Source: Streptococcus oralis | GTDB taxonomy: Bacteria; Bacillota; Bacilli; Lactobacillales; Streptococcaceae | Direction of reading: 5' to 3' | DNA length: 64,000 bases | Assembly (NCBI RefSeq): GCF_024399415.1 | Contig: NZ_CP029257.1 | Span: 1,263,501 to 1,327,500, forward strand | Shown: in pieces, positions 15,937-26,507 of the stretch | Position numbering within the stretch: the stretch's first letter is position 1 | How the letters are laid out: every line of letters starts with the position of its first letter | Program-made: the position numbers and the translations under genes | The notes under the pieces: model-generated | The model's input: only the letters and a program-made list of their open reading frames with translations | What the model was told of the DNA's origin: nothing | The model's database searches: none

Positions 15937-17151
15937 TTAGAGGAGATTGTCAATTAACTCATCGACAGCATCTTTTTCAACCTGGGGAGTGATTTCAGTA
16001 ATCATAATCCCAGCCACTGCTCGCTCAACCAAGCCTTCAACATCCATGCGTTTTTCATACTGCTCTGCATTCTCTATCTTAGGATTGGTCTTAGGACGGT
16101 CAGGTGCAAAAATAGTACAGCAGTCTTCAAAAGGCTGGATTGAAATTTCAAAGGTATCGATTTCCTGCGCGATGTCAATGATTTCCAACTTGTCCATGGT
16201 AACCACGGGACGAATGACTGGAGTGCTGGTCACAGCGTTGATAGTCTGCATGCTTTCCAAGGTCTGGCTGGCTACTTGACCAAGACTTTCCCCATTAATG
16301 ATAATTAAACCTTTTCGTATCTCACGAATACGGTCGGTAATCCGCATCATAAAACGTCGTGTCAAGGTCATAAGGTAGGCTTCTGGCGCTTTAGCCTTGA
16401 TTTCCTCTTGAATCTCTGTGAAAGGCACCTCGATAAACTGGATATTGCCCCCAAACTTGGTCAATTTCCGAGTCAAATCGTGGGCTTTCTTGAGGGCACC
16501 AGGACTTGTGTATGGCGGGCTAGCAAAGTGGACGGCTTCAATATCTACCCCACGTTTAAGAGCTAGATAACCTGCCACAGGTGAATCAATTCCTCCTGAC
16601 AACATGAGCATGCCTTTACCAGAACTTCCCACAGGTAATCCTCCTGCTCCACGAAAGGTTTCATAGGAAAGATAGGCAGCCTCCTCACGAATCTCAACCT
16701 GAAGATTAATATCTGGATTTTTCATCTGAGCTTGCACGTTTGGAATAGCCTCGAAAACAGCACCACCAAGAGTTTGATTGAGTTCTCGACTATCCAATTC
16801 GAAGTTGTGGTCGCTTCGCTTACTAGTGATTTTAAAGGTCATGCCCTCCTTGTAGATAGCTTTCATAATCTCTTGGACAGCAGACTTCAGAACTTCCACA
16901 GACTTTTCAACCTTATACACAGGAGAAAAGTTTTGGATCCCAAAAACTTGTTTGAGCGATTCTGCTACTGCTGTATAATCAGCTCCATTGAGGTAAGCGT
17001 GGGCACGGTCGCGATCTGCGGTTACCTTAACTTGAGGATAGATAGACAAAACGTCTGAAATATTATTACGAAGTTTATTGATGAAACGCATGCGATTTTT
17101 GTGTTTGGTTGACAATTCTCCGTAACGAATCATAATTTCTGAATACTGCAT
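15937..17151 (-). CDS. thiI: tRNA 4-thiouridine synthetase
   Basis: 404 aa. Domain order: N-terminal ferredoxin-like part, THUMP domain (about 60-165), then the PP-loop ATPase with [18 protein letters not shown] (about 180-197). It has no C-terminal rhodanese domain, as is usual in Gram-positives, so sulfur is handed over by the paired cysteine desulfurase encoded just upstream (8 nt gap). The enzyme makes s4U8 in tRNA. A role in thiazole synthesis is possible but less supported here. [10 protein letters not shown] is another conserved loop. Confidence 0.95.
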   Translation of the reverse strand: MQYSEIMIRYGELSTKHKNRMRFINKLRNNISDVLSIYPQVKVTADRDRAHAYLNGADYTAVAESLKQVFGIQNFSPVYKVEKSVEVLKSAVQEIMKAIYKEGMTFKITSKRSDHNFELDSRELNQTLGGAVFEAIPNVQAQMKNPDINLQVEIREEAAYLSYETFRGAGGLPVGSSGKGMLMLSGGIDSPVAGYLALKRGVDIEAVHFASPPYTSPGALKKAHDLTRKLTKFGGNIQFIEVPFTEIQEEIKAKAPEAYLMTLTRRFMMRITDRIREIRKGLIIINGESLGQVASQTLESMQTINAVTSTPVIRPVVTMDKLEIIDIAQEIDTFEISIQPFEDCCTIFAPDRPKTNPKIENAEQYEKRMDVEGLVERAVAGIMITEITPQVEKDAVDELIDNLL

Positions 17152-17159
17152 AAATACTC

Positions 17160-18302
17160 CTATCTTACTTTTCTAGTTTGATTGTAAATTAATTTTAGCT
17201 TGGTCAAAAACTGCTCGACTTGACTCATATCATTTTCCAGGTCTAGGCTTAGACGCACAGCTGACTGGGCCTTATCTTTGTCCACTCCCATGGCAATCAA
17301 GGTCCCCGCAGGTTTTCCTGCCTTGGACGAACAAGCAGAGGTTGTGGAAATGAAAATATCATAGTCTTCAAAGGCGTGAACGATGACTTCACCACGAACA
17401 CCCTTAATCCCAAAAGTCAGGATATGAGGGGCAAAGTCTTCCTCATCTGAAAAGACAAAAATATCTGGATAATCCAGAAGGGCTTGACGAATGACTGCCT
17501 TCATCTGCCCTGTCTTACTAGCAAAGATATCTAACTTTTCCATAGATAAACGGAGAGCTTTGGCTGTCGCTGCAATCCCTGCCACATTTTCAGTTGTCGA
17601 ACGAGAGTCTCGCTCCTGACCACCACCAGTTAAAAGAGGCGTAATCTTCTTACCAGACTTGATATAGACAAATCCAACACCTCTGACACCATGAAACTTA
17701 TGACTCGAAAATGTTGCAAAATCCACTCGATCTGTCAGATAGTTTTCAATCGGAATCTTAGCGAGTGCCTGAACCGCATCAACGTGGAAAGAAATAGTCG
17801 GCTTATCTGCCAACAGTTTTGAAATAGCTTGAATTGGCTGGATAGAGCCAATTTCGTTGTTAACTGCCATGATGGAGACAAGGATCGTATCAGGTCGTGT
17901 CAAATTCGCTAGAGCCTCAACATCCACAAATCCTTTCTCATCAACTGGAGCAAAATCTATCTCAAAACCTTGACTTTTCAGCCAAAGGGCTGATTCCTTG
18001 ACTGCTGGATGTTCAATAGCTGACACAATAATGTGCTTACCAAACTGGGCTTTTTCAAAGGCCACACCCTTGATGACCCAGTTATCTCCTTCTGTTCCAC
18101 CAGAGGTAAAGAAGATTTCCTCACTTTTCTTACCAATCAGATCTGCAATTTGCTGCCGGGAAGCATCTAAAATTCGTGTTGCCTGATCTCCCAAACGATG
18201 GAGACTAGACGGATTTCCTACAATTTTTGAAGCGACCTGCATGTAAGTTTCAAGTGCTTCAGGATAAGGCTTGGTTGTCGCCGAATTATCAAAGTAGATC
18301 AT
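17160..18302 (-). CDS. cysteine desulfurase (NifS/IscS-like) paired with thiI
   Basis: 380 aa, PLP-dependent class V aminotransferase fold. The PLP lysine is in [14 protein letters not shown] (about K204). The sulfur-accepting cysteine is in [15 protein letters not shown] (about C324). The [13 protein letters not shown] segment near residue 70 also matches. It removes sulfur from cysteine and passes it on as persulfide. Its position next to thiI suggests that tRNA thiolation is its main job, as with the NifZ-type enzymes of Firmicutes. A separate SUF desulfurase would normally serve Fe-S clusters. Confidence 0.93.
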   Translation of the reverse strand: MIYFDNSATTKPYPEALETYMQVASKIVGNPSSLHRLGDQATRILDASRQQIADLIGKKSEEIFFTSGGTEGDNWVIKGVAFEKAQFGKHIIVSAIEHPAVKESALWLKSQGFEIDFAPVDEKGFVDVEALANLTRPDTILVSIMAVNNEIGSIQPIQAISKLLADKPTISFHVDAVQALAKIPIENYLTDRVDFATFSSHKFHGVRGVGFVYIKSGKKITPLLTGGGQERDSRSTTENVAGIAATAKALRLSMEKLDIFASKTGQMKAVIRQALLDYPDIFVFSDEEDFAPHILTFGIKGVRGEVIVHAFEDYDIFISTTSACSSKAGKPAGTLIAMGVDKDKAQSAVRLSLDLENDMSQVEQFLTKLKLIYNQTRKVR

Positions 18303-18439
18303 GTTTTCTCACGCTTTCTAAAATCACTCCTTCTATTGTATCACGAAAAGAGACCTGCGACAAGAAAGGGAGGTTTCTCTTTTTTTAAGATTTTTTTAAA
18401 GAAATGAGGTATAATAAATCATAATTAAAGGAGAGTATC

Positions 18440-18865
18440 ATGTCTAACTATCGTAGAACTTCAAAACCAAAAACAGAACACATCAAAAAGGGATTTACTG
18501 TCTTTCAAAAAACGATTGCTACCATCGGTAGTATCCTTGGCCTAATCACCGCTACTATCACCATTATGAACGCCATGGATAATAACAAAAACAACAAAAA
18601 AGAACCGACGACAACCCAAACAACTGTTGTCAAGGAAATTCAAAAAGAATCCCCTCAGGAAAATACTACTCCTAACAGGGACAACACTTCTACTAAAGAA
18701 AATACCTCGCAGGAAGAAACTTCTCAATCCAACAAGAAAGAGGAGAAAAAAGAAGAACAGAAAACAACAACTCAGGACTCTTCTACACCAGCTACAAATA
18801 AAGAAACAAGCGATAATGGAACACAGTCAAATACGACGAGTTCTGAAACTAAAACGAACCAGTAA
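18440..18865 (+). CDS. membrane-anchored Thr/Glu/Lys-rich protein of unknown function
   Basis: 141 aa. A basic N-terminus (SNYRRTSKPKTEHIKKG) leads into one membrane segment (about 24-46, TIATIGSILGLITATITIMNA), followed by a disordered tail of about 95 residues rich in Lys, Glu, Thr, Asn and Ser. This layout suggests a single-pass protein with the tail outside. No known domain is recognised by eye. It has a TATAAT -10 box and an AAAGGAGAG ribosome site upstream, and a strong terminator downstream, so it is probably transcribed alone. Confidence 0.7.
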   Translation: MSNYRRTSKPKTEHIKKGFTVFQKTIATIGSILGLITATITIMNAMDNNKNNKKEPTTTQTTVVKEIQKESPQENTTPNRDNTSTKENTSQEETSQSNKKEEKKEEQKTTTQDSSTPATNKETSDNGTQSNTTSSETKTNQ

Positions 18866-18870
18866 TCAAA

Positions 18871-18908
18871 AAAATAACTTCTTTCCAAATTTGGAAAGAA
18901 GTTATTTT
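18871..18908. terminator. bidirectional terminator between the unknown gene and ftsK
   Basis: AAAATAACTTCTTTCCAAA and its complement form a perfect 19-bp arm palindrome with T runs on both strands, between converging genes. Confidence 0.95.
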
Positions 18909-18909
18909 T

Positions 18910-21216
18910 TTATTGTTGCAATACTTTTCGTGGTTTGGTTCCCTCAGCTGGACCGATGACACCTGCCATTTCGAGTTCTTCCATCAGGCGGGTCGCACGA
19001 TTAAATCCAACTGACAAACGACGCTGAATCATCGAAGCGCTAGCTTTCTGAGTTTCGATAACCAAAGCCTTAGCTTCTTCAAAAAGCGGATCGCCGCCAG
19101 CTTCACCATCAGAAAAATCTCCTTCATTTTCAGGGACATCTCCTGGGTCAAAGCTTTCATCATAGTCCGCATCCGCCTGAGCCTTGATGAAGTTTACGAT
19201 GCGTTCAACATCATCATCCGAAATAAAGGAGCCTTGTAGACGGACTGGGTGATTTTCATCAATTGGTTTAAAGAGCATATCTCCTCGACCGAGCAATTTT
19301 TCTGCTCCATTTTCATCCAAGATGGTTCGCGAATCTGTACCTGATGAAACTGCAAAAGCCACACGAGATGGGACATTGGCCTTGATAAGGCCAGAGATAA
19401 CATCAACCGATGGACGTTGCGTTGCGAGAATCATGTGAATCCCTGCGGCACGCGCCTTCTGTCCGAGACGGATGATGGCATCTTCCACTTCCTTGCTGGC
19501 CACCATCATGAGGTCTGCCAGCTCGTCCACAATGACAACAATCAAAGGAAGCGGTACTTGTTTGTACTCAGACTGGGCATTGAATTCCTCGACCTTGGCA
19601 TTGTAGCCAGCGATATTTCGCACACCAACCTTAGCAAAGAGTTCATAACGGTTTTCCATCTCATCCACAACCTTTTGCAGGGCCTTGCTGGCTTTGCGTG
19701 GATTGGTCACAACTGGAATCAAGAGGTGAGGAATGTCATTGTAAACGGATAACTCAACCATCTTTGGATCCACCATCATAAACTTGACCTGATCTGGTCT
19801 TGCTTTCATAAGAATGCTAGCGATAATACCGTTAACTGCGACTGACTTCCCTGATCCCGTCGAACCTGCAACGAGTAGGTGGGGCATCTTGGAAAGGTCA
19901 AAGGTGCGAGCAGTTCCATTGACAGCCTTACCTAGAGGAATTTCGAGGAGATTTTCTGGTTTAGTTTGAGACTGTTCCCAGAGTTCACGGAAGGAAACGG
20001 TCGCAATCTCAGAGTTGGGTACTTCAATTCCGACTAAGGATTTACCAGGGATCGGAGCCTCAATCCGAACATCCTTGGCCGCCAGAGCCAGCGCTAAGTC
20101 GTCTGCCAGATTGGAAATACGGTTAACCCGTACTCCAACTGCTGGCTTGACTTCATACTTGGTAACTGATGGTCCAATTTCAGCCCGTTCTACCGTCACC
20201 TTGATACCAAAGCTGGCAAAGGTTTCTTCTAGGATTTTGATATTTTCTCGAACAATCTTCTTTTCCTTGGATTGGTCTTTGGGTTTATCTGGCGCAAAGA
20301 GTTGCAAGCTTGGCAGTTTGTATTCGAGAGCTTCTTTGGTAGAAAAATCAACCTGCACCTCTTCATCCTCAAAATCTTCTTCCACATCTGGAACGTCAAA
20401 ATCAGTTTGAGGGAGGATAATCTCCGGTTCGATCCACTCTTCCTCAGGAATTGGTGGGAGATCGTAGTCTGGTACCTCTGATAAGATTTCTCCCGTTTCA
20501 GGATCTACAGGAGGAAGCGGTAATGCATCCTGTTCTTCTTGTTCTCTCTTGATTCTAGCTGCTTCTTCAGCTTCTTGACGAGCCTTCTCTTCTTCTCTCT
20601 TGATGAAGCGTTCCTGTTTTCTCTGTTCCTGTTTTTCCATGAAAGATCTGAACTGAGCTCCAATAAAGGCTGCGACATCATAAATAGACCAAGGACTAAC
20701 CAAGAGTGCCCCAACTAGAATCAAGAGAAGTCCAATAAAGTACGATCCGATATTTGAGAAAAGAAATGCTATGGGGATATAGAGCCCAACACCAAGCAGG
20801 CCTCCACCAGCGAAGCTAGTCACCCGCATACCAGTCAGGTCAGCCATAACTTGAGCCAGGGTCCCTTTTAGGACTGACTGCTCCAAGCCAAATTTCCATA
20901 CCAAGTAGGCCTCAAAAATCAAGAGTAAGCCAGCGAAGATACAAAGAAATCCTGACAGAAGCCCCTCTTGCTTGCGGATCCATTTAAATAGAAAAAGATA
21001 AATGAGAAGGGCCCCAATGGCCACATAGGCCAAACTTCCAACCACCAGTCGAATGAGATTGTAAAGAGTAACACCTGCCGCGCCGAGTTTGAGGGCTGCA
21101 ATAATCAACAATAAGGCAATTCCTAAGGAAATCAACATCCTCTGGATAGCCTGTTTTCTTTCGAGTTCTGCTTTAGACGGTCTCCGTCTTGTTTTACTAG
21201 TATTCTTGTTTGCCAT
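18910..21216 (-). CDS. ftsK: DNA translocase FtsK/SpoIIIE
   Basis: 768 aa from the ATG at 21214-21216 ([20 protein letters not shown]); a frame 66 nt longer has no support. Four or five membrane segments lie in the first 170 residues, then a charged Glu/Pro-rich linker, then the motor with Walker [16 protein letters not shown] and Walker [14 protein letters not shown]. The C-terminal gamma winged helix ([20 protein letters not shown]) recognises KOPS/SRS sequences. It pumps chromosomes through the septum so that dif sites can be resolved. Confidence 0.96.
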   Translation of the reverse strand: MANKNTSKTRRRPSKAELERKQAIQRMLISLGIALLLIIAALKLGAAGVTLYNLIRLVVGSLAYVAIGALLIYLFLFKWIRKQEGLLSGFLCIFAGLLLIFEAYLVWKFGLEQSVLKGTLAQVMADLTGMRVTSFAGGGLLGVGLYIPIAFLFSNIGSYFIGLLLILVGALLVSPWSIYDVAAFIGAQFRSFMEKQEQRKQERFIKREEEKARQEAEEAARIKREQEEQDALPLPPVDPETGEILSEVPDYDLPPIPEEEWIEPEIILPQTDFDVPDVEEDFEDEEVQVDFSTKEALEYKLPSLQLFAPDKPKDQSKEKKIVRENIKILEETFASFGIKVTVERAEIGPSVTKYEVKPAVGVRVNRISNLADDLALALAAKDVRIEAPIPGKSLVGIEVPNSEIATVSFRELWEQSQTKPENLLEIPLGKAVNGTARTFDLSKMPHLLVAGSTGSGKSVAVNGIIASILMKARPDQVKFMMVDPKMVELSVYNDIPHLLIPVVTNPRKASKALQKVVDEMENRYELFAKVGVRNIAGYNAKVEEFNAQSEYKQVPLPLIVVIVDELADLMMVASKEVEDAIIRLGQKARAAGIHMILATQRPSVDVISGLIKANVPSRVAFAVSSGTDSRTILDENGAEKLLGRGDMLFKPIDENHPVRLQGSFISDDDVERIVNFIKAQADADYDESFDPGDVPENEGDFSDGEAGGDPLFEEAKALVIETQKASASMIQRRLSVGFNRATRLMEELEMAGVIGPAEGTKPRKVLQQ

Positions 21217-21253
21217 TCTTTTATTATACCATATTTCACAGCCATTTCGAATA

Positions 21254-21287
21254 GAGAAAAAGATTGCACCAAATGGTAACAATCTTT
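21254..21287 (-). terminator. fru operon terminator
   Basis: On the minus strand AAAGATTG, a 13-nt loop and CAATCTTT are followed by TTCTC. It is the end of the fruRKA transcript, next to the ftsK promoter region. Confidence 0.75.
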
Positions 21288-21302
21288 CTATTCTAATACT
21301 TT

Positions 21303-23255
21303 TTATGCTTGTGGTTTGCGTAGGTAACCATAAACCACACCACTTACGATTGCACCAACCAAGACAAAGGCAAGGTAGAGAAGGGCATTTGAAGTAAGAG
21401 CGATGACGAAGATTCCTCCGTGGGGCGCCATGAGTTTAATACCTGCAAGACCAACGAGTCCCCCTGCTACTGCAGAACCAAGGATGAAGCTTGGGATAGC
21501 ACGAGCTGGGTCAGCGGCACCAAATGGAATCGCTCCCTCAGTGATAAATGACAAGCCCATGATGATGTTTGTCAAACCAGAGTTGCGTTCTTCCTTAGTG
21601 AATTTATCTTTGAAAAGAAGGGTTGCGACAAAGATAGCAAGTGGTGGCACCATTCCTCCAGCCATAACTGCTGCCATGGCTACAGAACCACCTGAAGAAA
21701 CAGTTGCTGCAAGCGTACCTGTACCAAAGACATAGGCCGCTTTATTAACTGGACCACCCATGTCAACAGCCATCATGCCTCCAAGAACGATACCAAGAAG
21801 GACAGCTGAACCGCCTCCAAGACCGCCTAGGAAGTCATTCATCGCAGTGTTGATTGCTGCCATCGGGATGTTAACAGCTAGCATGACAAATCCTGTTAAG
21901 ATTGTTCCAAGAAGTGGCAAGAGAAGGATTGATTTAGCACCTTCAAGTGAACGAGGAACTTTAACGTATTTCTTGATAGCAAGAACCAAGGCTCCTGCGA
22001 TAAATCCACCAACAAGGGCACCTAGGAAACCAGATGAAACACCTGCAAGAGTTGAAGTTGCTTCACCACCTGCTGCATAAGGAATTTTACCAAAGGCAAA
22101 ACCTTCTTTGGCAATAGCACCAGCCACAAAACCAGCTACCAAACCAGGTTTTTCAGCGATAGAGTAGGCAACATATCCTGCAAAGACTGGAAGCATCAAG
22201 CCAAAGGCTGCTCCACCAATTTTCATGAACATTGAAGCTAGTTCATGGTAGGATCCGAGATTGCCAAGACTATCTTGTGGCACACCAAAAGCTCCGTCGA
22301 TTAAGAAGGCGAGGGCAATCATGATACCACCACCAATAACGAATGGCAACATTTGAGATACACCACTCATCAAGTGTTTGTAGAAAGCACCACCAAGGCT
22401 TTGTTTTTCATTAGATGCTGTTGCAGCTTTTGCTCCATTAACAGCACGATAAACTTCAGCATCTCCTGAAAGAGCCAAGTTGATCAATTCTTCTGTCTTA
22501 CGGATACCGTCTGCAACTGGACGATTAACCAATGGTTTGCCATCGAAACGATCCATCTCAACAGCCTTGTCCGCAGCGATAATAACAGCTTTAGCCTTGC
22601 GGATGTCTTCCGCAGTCAATTGGTTCCCAACACCGCTAGCACCATTGGTTTCAACCTTGATCCCAACACCCATTTCAGCAGCCACTTTTTGAAGGGCTTC
22701 TTGGGCCATGTAAGTGTGGGCAATACCTGTCGTACAAGCTGTAACAGCTACGATAAAGTCGCCAGAGTCATTGGCAGGTGCTTGAACAGGTTCCTCAGCT
22801 TTTTCTGAAGCTTGGTCAAAGAGTTCGATAACTTGATCTGCCGATGTTACTTGACGAAGTTTGTCTGCAAAACCGTCTTTCATTAAGTATTGAGACAATT
22901 CTGCCAAGGCTGCTAAGTGAGTATCATTGGCACCTTCTGGAGCTGCAATCATGAAGAAGAGGTCTGTTGGTTGCCCATCCAAACTTTCATAGTCAACACC
23001 CTTGTTTGACTTTGCAAAGAGAACCGTTGCTTCTTTGACAGCAGAGTTTTTGCTGTGAGGCATAGCAATTCCGTCACCCAAGCCAGTGGAAGTGAGAGCT
23101 TCACGCGCTAAGATTCCTTCTTTAAAGGTTTCAAAATCCGTCACGTAACCGTGATCTACCAAACTTTTAATCATCTCTTCGATAACAGCTGTTTTTTCAG
23201 TTGCCTGCAAATCCAGCAACATGACATCTTTTCTCAATAGGTCTTGAATTTTCAT
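21303..23255 (-). CDS. fruA: fructose-specific PTS enzyme IIABC
   Basis: 650 aa, three fused PTS domains. EIIA comes first (phospho-His in [11 protein letters not shown], about H62), then EIIB (about 165-265, active Cys in [14 protein letters not shown]), then EIIC (about 290-650) with 8-10 membrane segments. It brings in fructose as fructose-1-phosphate. The start overlaps the stop of fruK by 4 nt (translational coupling). The operon carries a cre site, so CcpA control is predicted. Confidence 0.96.
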   Translation of the reverse strand: MKIQDLLRKDVMLLDLQATEKTAVIEEMIKSLVDHGYVTDFETFKEGILAREALTSTGLGDGIAMPHSKNSAVKEATVLFAKSNKGVDYESLDGQPTDLFFMIAAPEGANDTHLAALAELSQYLMKDGFADKLRQVTSADQVIELFDQASEKAEEPVQAPANDSGDFIVAVTACTTGIAHTYMAQEALQKVAAEMGVGIKVETNGASGVGNQLTAEDIRKAKAVIIAADKAVEMDRFDGKPLVNRPVADGIRKTEELINLALSGDAEVYRAVNGAKAATASNEKQSLGGAFYKHLMSGVSQMLPFVIGGGIMIALAFLIDGAFGVPQDSLGNLGSYHELASMFMKIGGAAFGLMLPVFAGYVAYSIAEKPGLVAGFVAGAIAKEGFAFGKIPYAAGGEATSTLAGVSSGFLGALVGGFIAGALVLAIKKYVKVPRSLEGAKSILLLPLLGTILTGFVMLAVNIPMAAINTAMNDFLGGLGGGSAVLLGIVLGGMMAVDMGGPVNKAAYVFGTGTLAATVSSGGSVAMAAVMAGGMVPPLAIFVATLLFKDKFTKEERNSGLTNIIMGLSFITEGAIPFGAADPARAIPSFILGSAVAGGLVGLAGIKLMAPHGGIFVIALTSNALLYLAFVLVGAIVSGVVYGYLRKPQA

Positions 23256-24163
23256 CGTTTTTCTACCTCAACTTTTTCATATGTTTCTTTAATAAATTCC
23301 GCCGTTGCCAAGTCATCCGAGAAGGTAGTTGCTGTTCCACAAGCTACTCCCCATTTGAAGGCTTCTACTGCATCTTTAGATTTGACAAATTCACCGGTAA
23401 ATCCAGCGACCATAGAGTCGCCAGCTCCCACTGAATTTTTGACTGTTCCCTTGATAGGTTTTGCGAAGTAAGCTCCCTCAGATGTGACAAGAAGAGCACC
23501 GTCCCCAGCCATAGAGATGATGACGTTTTGAGCTCCCTTGGCCAGTAACTGACGAGCATAGTTCTCGATTTCATCTAAACTTTCGAGTTTCACTCCAAAG
23601 ATAGCTCCAAGTTCGTGATTGTTTGGTTTAACCAAAAGTGGATGGTAGTCTAAACTATCAATCAAGGTCTGTCCTTCAAAGTCACAAACAACTTGAGCAC
23701 CAGTCTGGCGTGTCAAGGCAATCAAATCTTTATAGATAACATTGCCTAGGTTCTTAGCACTCGAACCTGCAAACACAACCGTATCATCTGCTGTCAGACT
23801 AGACAAAATAGCTTTCAATTCTTCTAACTGAGCCGGTTCCACATTTGGACCAGTCCCGTTGATTTCTGTTTCTTGGTCTGCTTTAATCTTGACATTGATG
23901 CGAGTATCTTCTGCTACTTGGACAAAACGAGTTTCGATTTCTTCCTCTGTAAGGGTATCTGTGATAAATTTACCAGTAAAACCTCCGATAAATCCAGTCG
24001 CAGTATTTGGAATACCCAAGCGCTTCAAAACACGGCTGACATTGATTCCTTTCCCACCAGCAAACTTATCATCACTGTCCATACGATTGACACTGCCGAC
24101 TTGAACTTGCTCCAAGCGCACAATATAATCTATGGATGGATTAAGTGTGACTGTATAAATCAT
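23252..24163 (-). CDS. fruK: 1-phosphofructokinase
   Basis: 303 aa, PfkB/ribokinase fold. The N-terminal signature GGKGINVSRVLKRLG (about 37-51) binds substrate, and NSVGAGDSMVAGFTGE (about 246-261) holds the catalytic Asp and the anion hole. It phosphorylates fructose-1-phosphate to fructose-1,6-bisphosphate for glycolysis. It overlaps fruR upstream and fruA downstream by 4 nt each. Confidence 0.96.
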   Translation of the reverse strand: MIYTVTLNPSIDYIVRLEQVQVGSVNRMDSDDKFAGGKGINVSRVLKRLGIPNTATGFIGGFTGKFITDTLTEEEIETRFVQVAEDTRINVKIKADQETEINGTGPNVEPAQLEELKAILSSLTADDTVVFAGSSAKNLGNVIYKDLIALTRQTGAQVVCDFEGQTLIDSLDYHPLLVKPNNHELGAIFGVKLESLDEIENYARQLLAKGAQNVIISMAGDGALLVTSEGAYFAKPIKGTVKNSVGAGDSMVAGFTGEFVKSKDAVEAFKWGVACGTATTFSDDLATAEFIKETYEKVEVEKR

Positions 24164-24900
24164 ACTTCTATTACCTCCGTTTTCTTCTTAATAGCCTGCA
24201 AGAGCTCATGCCCTTGACTTGTGATGACAATAGCGCGTTTAAGTGGTGCTACTTTGGCAAAGCAAGTTTGACCAATCTTTGACGAATCCACCAAGACATA
24301 GGTTTGTTTGGCATTCTCTAAAATAGCACGCTTAACGGCTCCCTCCTCCATATCAGGAGTCGTATAATAACCATCGTCCACACCATTCATCCCGATAAAG
24401 GCACGGTCAAAGTGCAATTGATTGATTTGGTTAAGAGCAACACCACCGATACATGCATCTGTTGCCATTTTGACACTTCCTCCAACCATGACAGTTGGAA
24501 TCTGTTTTTCAACCAACTGAACCGCATGGTGAATGGAGTTGGTCACGACTGTGATATTCTTATTAACCAATTCCTTGATTAAAAAAGCAGTTGTCGTTCC
24601 AGCATCGATAAAGATAACATCTTGTTCCTTAATAAGAGAGGCTGCTTTCTGAGCCAGTAGCTTCTTCTCTTGAAGGTTTTTGACAGATTTTTCTTGGATG
24701 GTTTCTTCTTCCTGCAAGGAGTGGGGCAATTCTGCTCCACCATGTACACGGCGAAGCTTGTTTTCCGCCTCCAACTCATCCAAATCTCTTCGTACTGTCG
24801 ATTCTGATGTTTCTAATAGACTAACCAATTTTTCTAGGGAAACTACATGATGTTGATTTAACTCCTCTAAAATCAGTTGCTTCCGCTCAGTTTTTAACAC
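24160..24900 (-). CDS. fruR: DeoR-family fructose operon repressor
   Basis: 246 aa from a GTG at 24898-24900 with AGGAGG 7 nt upstream; a TTG one codon earlier is too close to the ribosome site. The N-terminal winged helix is VSLEKLVSLLETSESTVRRDLDELE, the DeoR signature. The C-terminal sugar-phosphate sensor domain has the VIFIDAGTTTAFLI loop and a GGVALNQINQLHFDRAFIG stretch. The likely inducer is fructose-1-phosphate, as in other FruR proteins of this type. It is first in the operon and probably represses its own promoter. Confidence 0.94.
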   Translation of the reverse strand: MLKTERKQLILEELNQHHVVSLEKLVSLLETSESTVRRDLDELEAENKLRRVHGGAELPHSLQEEETIQEKSVKNLQEKKLLAQKAASLIKEQDVIFIDAGTTTAFLIKELVNKNITVVTNSIHHAVQLVEKQIPTVMVGGSVKMATDACIGGVALNQINQLHFDRAFIGMNGVDDGYYTTPDMEEGAVKRAILENAKQTYVLVDSSKIGQTCFAKVAPLKRAIVITSQGHELLQAIKKKTEVIEV

Positions 24901-24912
24901 CAAATCACCTCC

Positions 24913-24926
24913 TGTTATCGTTTACA
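24913..24926. promoter_or_regulatory. perfect cre (CcpA) site in the fru leader
   Basis: TGTTATCGTTTACA fits TGWNANCGNTNWCA at every fixed position. It lies just downstream of the -10 box (24933-24938), where CcpA binding would block transcription of fruRKA when glucose is present. Confidence 0.88.
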
Positions 24927-24932
24927 CTATTC

Positions 24933-24960
24933 ATTCTAGCACATTCTCTACCAAAGTCAA
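24933..24960 (-). promoter_or_regulatory. fruRKA promoter
   Basis: Minus strand TTGACT (24955-24960), 16 nt, TAGAAT (24933-24938). Confidence 0.78.
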
Positions 24961-24968
24961 GCATTTTT

Positions 24969-24997
24969 TATCATTTTCTGTCAAATTCTATCATTTT
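24969..24997. promoter_or_regulatory. direct repeats upstream of the fru promoter, possible FruR operator
   Basis: TATCATTTT occurs at 24969 and 24989, 20 nt apart (two helical turns), just upstream of the -35 box. DeoR-type repressors often bind such repeats. The role is inferred. Confidence 0.4.
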
Positions 24998-25017
24998 TCT
25001 TATTTCCAAAATTTTTA

Positions 25018-25046
25018 TTGCAAGATAAGTGGCTTTATGGTAGACT
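25018..25046 (+). promoter_or_regulatory. tRNA-Ser(GGA) promoter
   Basis: TTGCAA, 17 nt, TAGACT, ending 15 nt before the tRNA. Confidence 0.75.
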
Positions 25047-25061
25047 ATTTGAGTAAGTATT

Positions 25062-25149
25062 GGAAGATTACTCAAGAGGCTTAAGAGGCCGTGTTGGAAA
25101 CGCGGTAGGCGTGTAACAGCGTGCGTGGGTTCGAATCCCATGTCTTCCG
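25062..25149 (+). tRNA. tRNA-Ser (anticodon GGA)
   Basis: 88 nt, class II tRNA with a long variable arm. The acceptor stem GGAAGAT pairs (one wobble allowed) with GTCTTCC. The anticodon loop TTGGAAA sits in a CCGTG/CGCGG stem. The T arm reads GTGGGTTCGAATCCCAT. No CCA is encoded. It decodes UCC and UCU. Confidence 0.95.
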
Positions 25150-25157
25150 TAGAAAAA

Positions 25158-25188
25158 AGAAAAACTGCACCTCAATGCAGTTTTTTTA
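25158..25188 (+). terminator. tRNA-Ser(GGA) terminator
   Basis: AAAACTGCA, loop CCTCAA, TGCAGTTTT then more T, starting about 10 nt after the tRNA. Confidence 0.9.
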
Positions 25189-25267
25189 TCGTTCTAAGAA
25201 CAATATATAGGAATGAAAGGCTGAGTTACTCTAACTATCACACCACATTTTTGTATCCTAATTCATA

Positions 25268-25303
25268 AAAAAACAAGTAGTTTATTAAGACTACTTGTTT
25301 TTC
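25268..25303. terminator. terminator of the lipoprotein gene
   Basis: AAAAACAAGTAGT and ACTACTTGTTTTT form a stem around TTATTAAG, with T runs on both strands. It lies 16 nt beyond the lipoprotein stop codon. Confidence 0.88.
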
Positions 25304-25318
25304 TTTTAAATCTTAGGA

Positions 25319-26278
25319 TTAGATATTGCTTTTATCTTTCTTATCTGAAGATTTGTCTGTTGATTTATCAGTGGATTTGTTTGAAGATTTATCTGAAGAC
25401 TTGTCTGTTGATTTATCATTAGACTTAGTTGAGTTTTTACGGACAATTTTATCATAACCTTCTGTATCATCAAGCAACTCTGTCGCCAAAGTACGGTAAT
25501 CTTCTTGAGAAATCAGCCAGTTTCCATCCTTATCCTTTGTTAATTTGATTTCAGTATCAAAATCACCAGTAGTGAAAGGTGTATGAGCTAAGTTAGGGTC
25601 AACGTCACTGTAGGTTGAGAAATCTTTCTTGAATAGATGCTCAAAAATCCAGTAAGAAACCAATGTTTGGTAACGCTTGATGTCAACGTTTGAACCAGCT
25701 TGATTGTATTTACCTAGGTTATCAACACCTCCAATAAGAGTAGTGAGAACTTCCCTTGTAGATGAAGCCAATCCTTTAGAGTGTAACTTCTTAGAGTTGA
25801 AAGTAACAGTTGCTGTATTTCCTGATTCATCAACCTTCACATCTTTAACAGTGTAAGAACCGATATCTTGATATAATCTACGTCTCATCTTCAAGAAACC
25901 TGAAATGGTTTCTTCTGGAGTTTCTACAGGGAAATCTTTGTGCCATTGTACTGAGTATGTAGATGCAGGTGAAAGCCCTTCTTCTTTGATTTTTTCACTT
26001 GTTTGCACTGCAAAAATGGCCTCAGTCCATTTTTCATAGGTTTCACCATAAATTTTCTTGAATCGTGCAGAGTCGCTAGTGAGAACAGAGTCTAGGAGAA
26101 TTTCAGCATCTTTTGTGACTTTCTCTTTAACTTCCGCTGCTTCATCCTTCTTCTCAACTTGTTCCGTTTTCTCTTTGTCATCAGAAGAAGCTTCAGATGA
26201 CTGATTAGACAATGCAGAACATGCACCCAAGACAACTGTTGAGAGTGCTAAGATACTTAGTAACTTAATCTTTTTCAT
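25319..26278 (-). CDS. lipoprotein of unknown function with a Ser/Lys/Asp repeat tail
   Basis: 319 aa. A lipoprotein signal with lipobox VLGAC (Cys about residue 20) is followed by an acidic linker (SSEASSDDKEKTEQVEKKDE). A central alpha/beta region (about 60-270) has no motif recognised by eye. The C-terminal 40 residues are repeats of the KSTDKSSDK type. It is predicted to be anchored outside the membrane. It lies downstream of tmRNA and tRNA-Ser(GCU) on the same strand with no clear promoter of its own in the 80-nt gap, so read-through from those RNA genes is possible. An AGAGGTG ribosome site precedes the ATG. Confidence 0.78.
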   Translation of the reverse strand: MKKIKLLSILALSTVVLGACSALSNQSSEASSDDKEKTEQVEKKDEAAEVKEKVTKDAEILLDSVLTSDSARFKKIYGETYEKWTEAIFAVQTSEKIKEEGLSPASTYSVQWHKDFPVETPEETISGFLKMRRRLYQDIGSYTVKDVKVDESGNTATVTFNSKKLHSKGLASSTREVLTTLIGGVDNLGKYNQAGSNVDIKRYQTLVSYWIFEHLFKKDFSTYSDVDPNLAHTPFTTGDFDTEIKLTKDKDGNWLISQEDYRTLATELLDDTEGYDKIVRKNSTKSNDKSTDKSSDKSSNKSTDKSTDKSSDKKDKSNI

Positions 26279-26305
26279 GTTTCACCTCTTTATGAAAAAT
26301 TTACT

Positions 26306-26324
26306 CTTGGAGACCACCTCCAAG
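26306..26324 (-). terminator. weak hairpin between tRNA-Ser(GCU) and the lipoprotein gene
   Basis: CTTGGAG, 5-nt loop, CTCCAAG. On the minus strand the downstream sequence has only a short ATTTTTC run after six other bases, so termination may be partial. Confidence 0.45.
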
Positions 26325-26358
26325 TAGATTTGTTTAGAAAAACACTGGGTTCATCTAA

Positions 26359-26446
26359 CGGAGAATGGGGGATTCGAACCCCCGCGCCAGTTACCCGACC
26401 TAACGATTTAGCAAACCGTCCTCTTCAGCCTCTTGAGTAATTCTCC
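26359..26446 (-). tRNA. tRNA-Ser (anticodon GCU)
   Basis: 88 nt, class II with a long variable arm. The acceptor GGAGAAT pairs with ATTCTCC; the anticodon loop TTGCTAA sits in an ACGGT/ATCGT stem; the T arm is GGGGGTTCGAATCCCCC. CCA is not encoded. It decodes AGC and AGU and lies 61 nt after tmRNA on the same strand. Confidence 0.95.
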
Positions 26447-26507
26447 ACTAACACACTAAAGTAATTGGATACAATTTGGAAAAAATCTACTGTATACCTG
26501 TTCATAA

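Noticed and set aside
19417..20410. Plus-strand open frames of 111 and 131 aa inside ftsK
   Set aside because: Shadows of the FtsK coding strand, which is clearly real on the minus strand.
25319..25440. Short repeats in the lipoprotein tail as a possible CRISPR or VNTR array
   Set aside because: They are in-frame codon repeats for a KSTDKSSDK-type tail, too short and without spacers for CRISPR.
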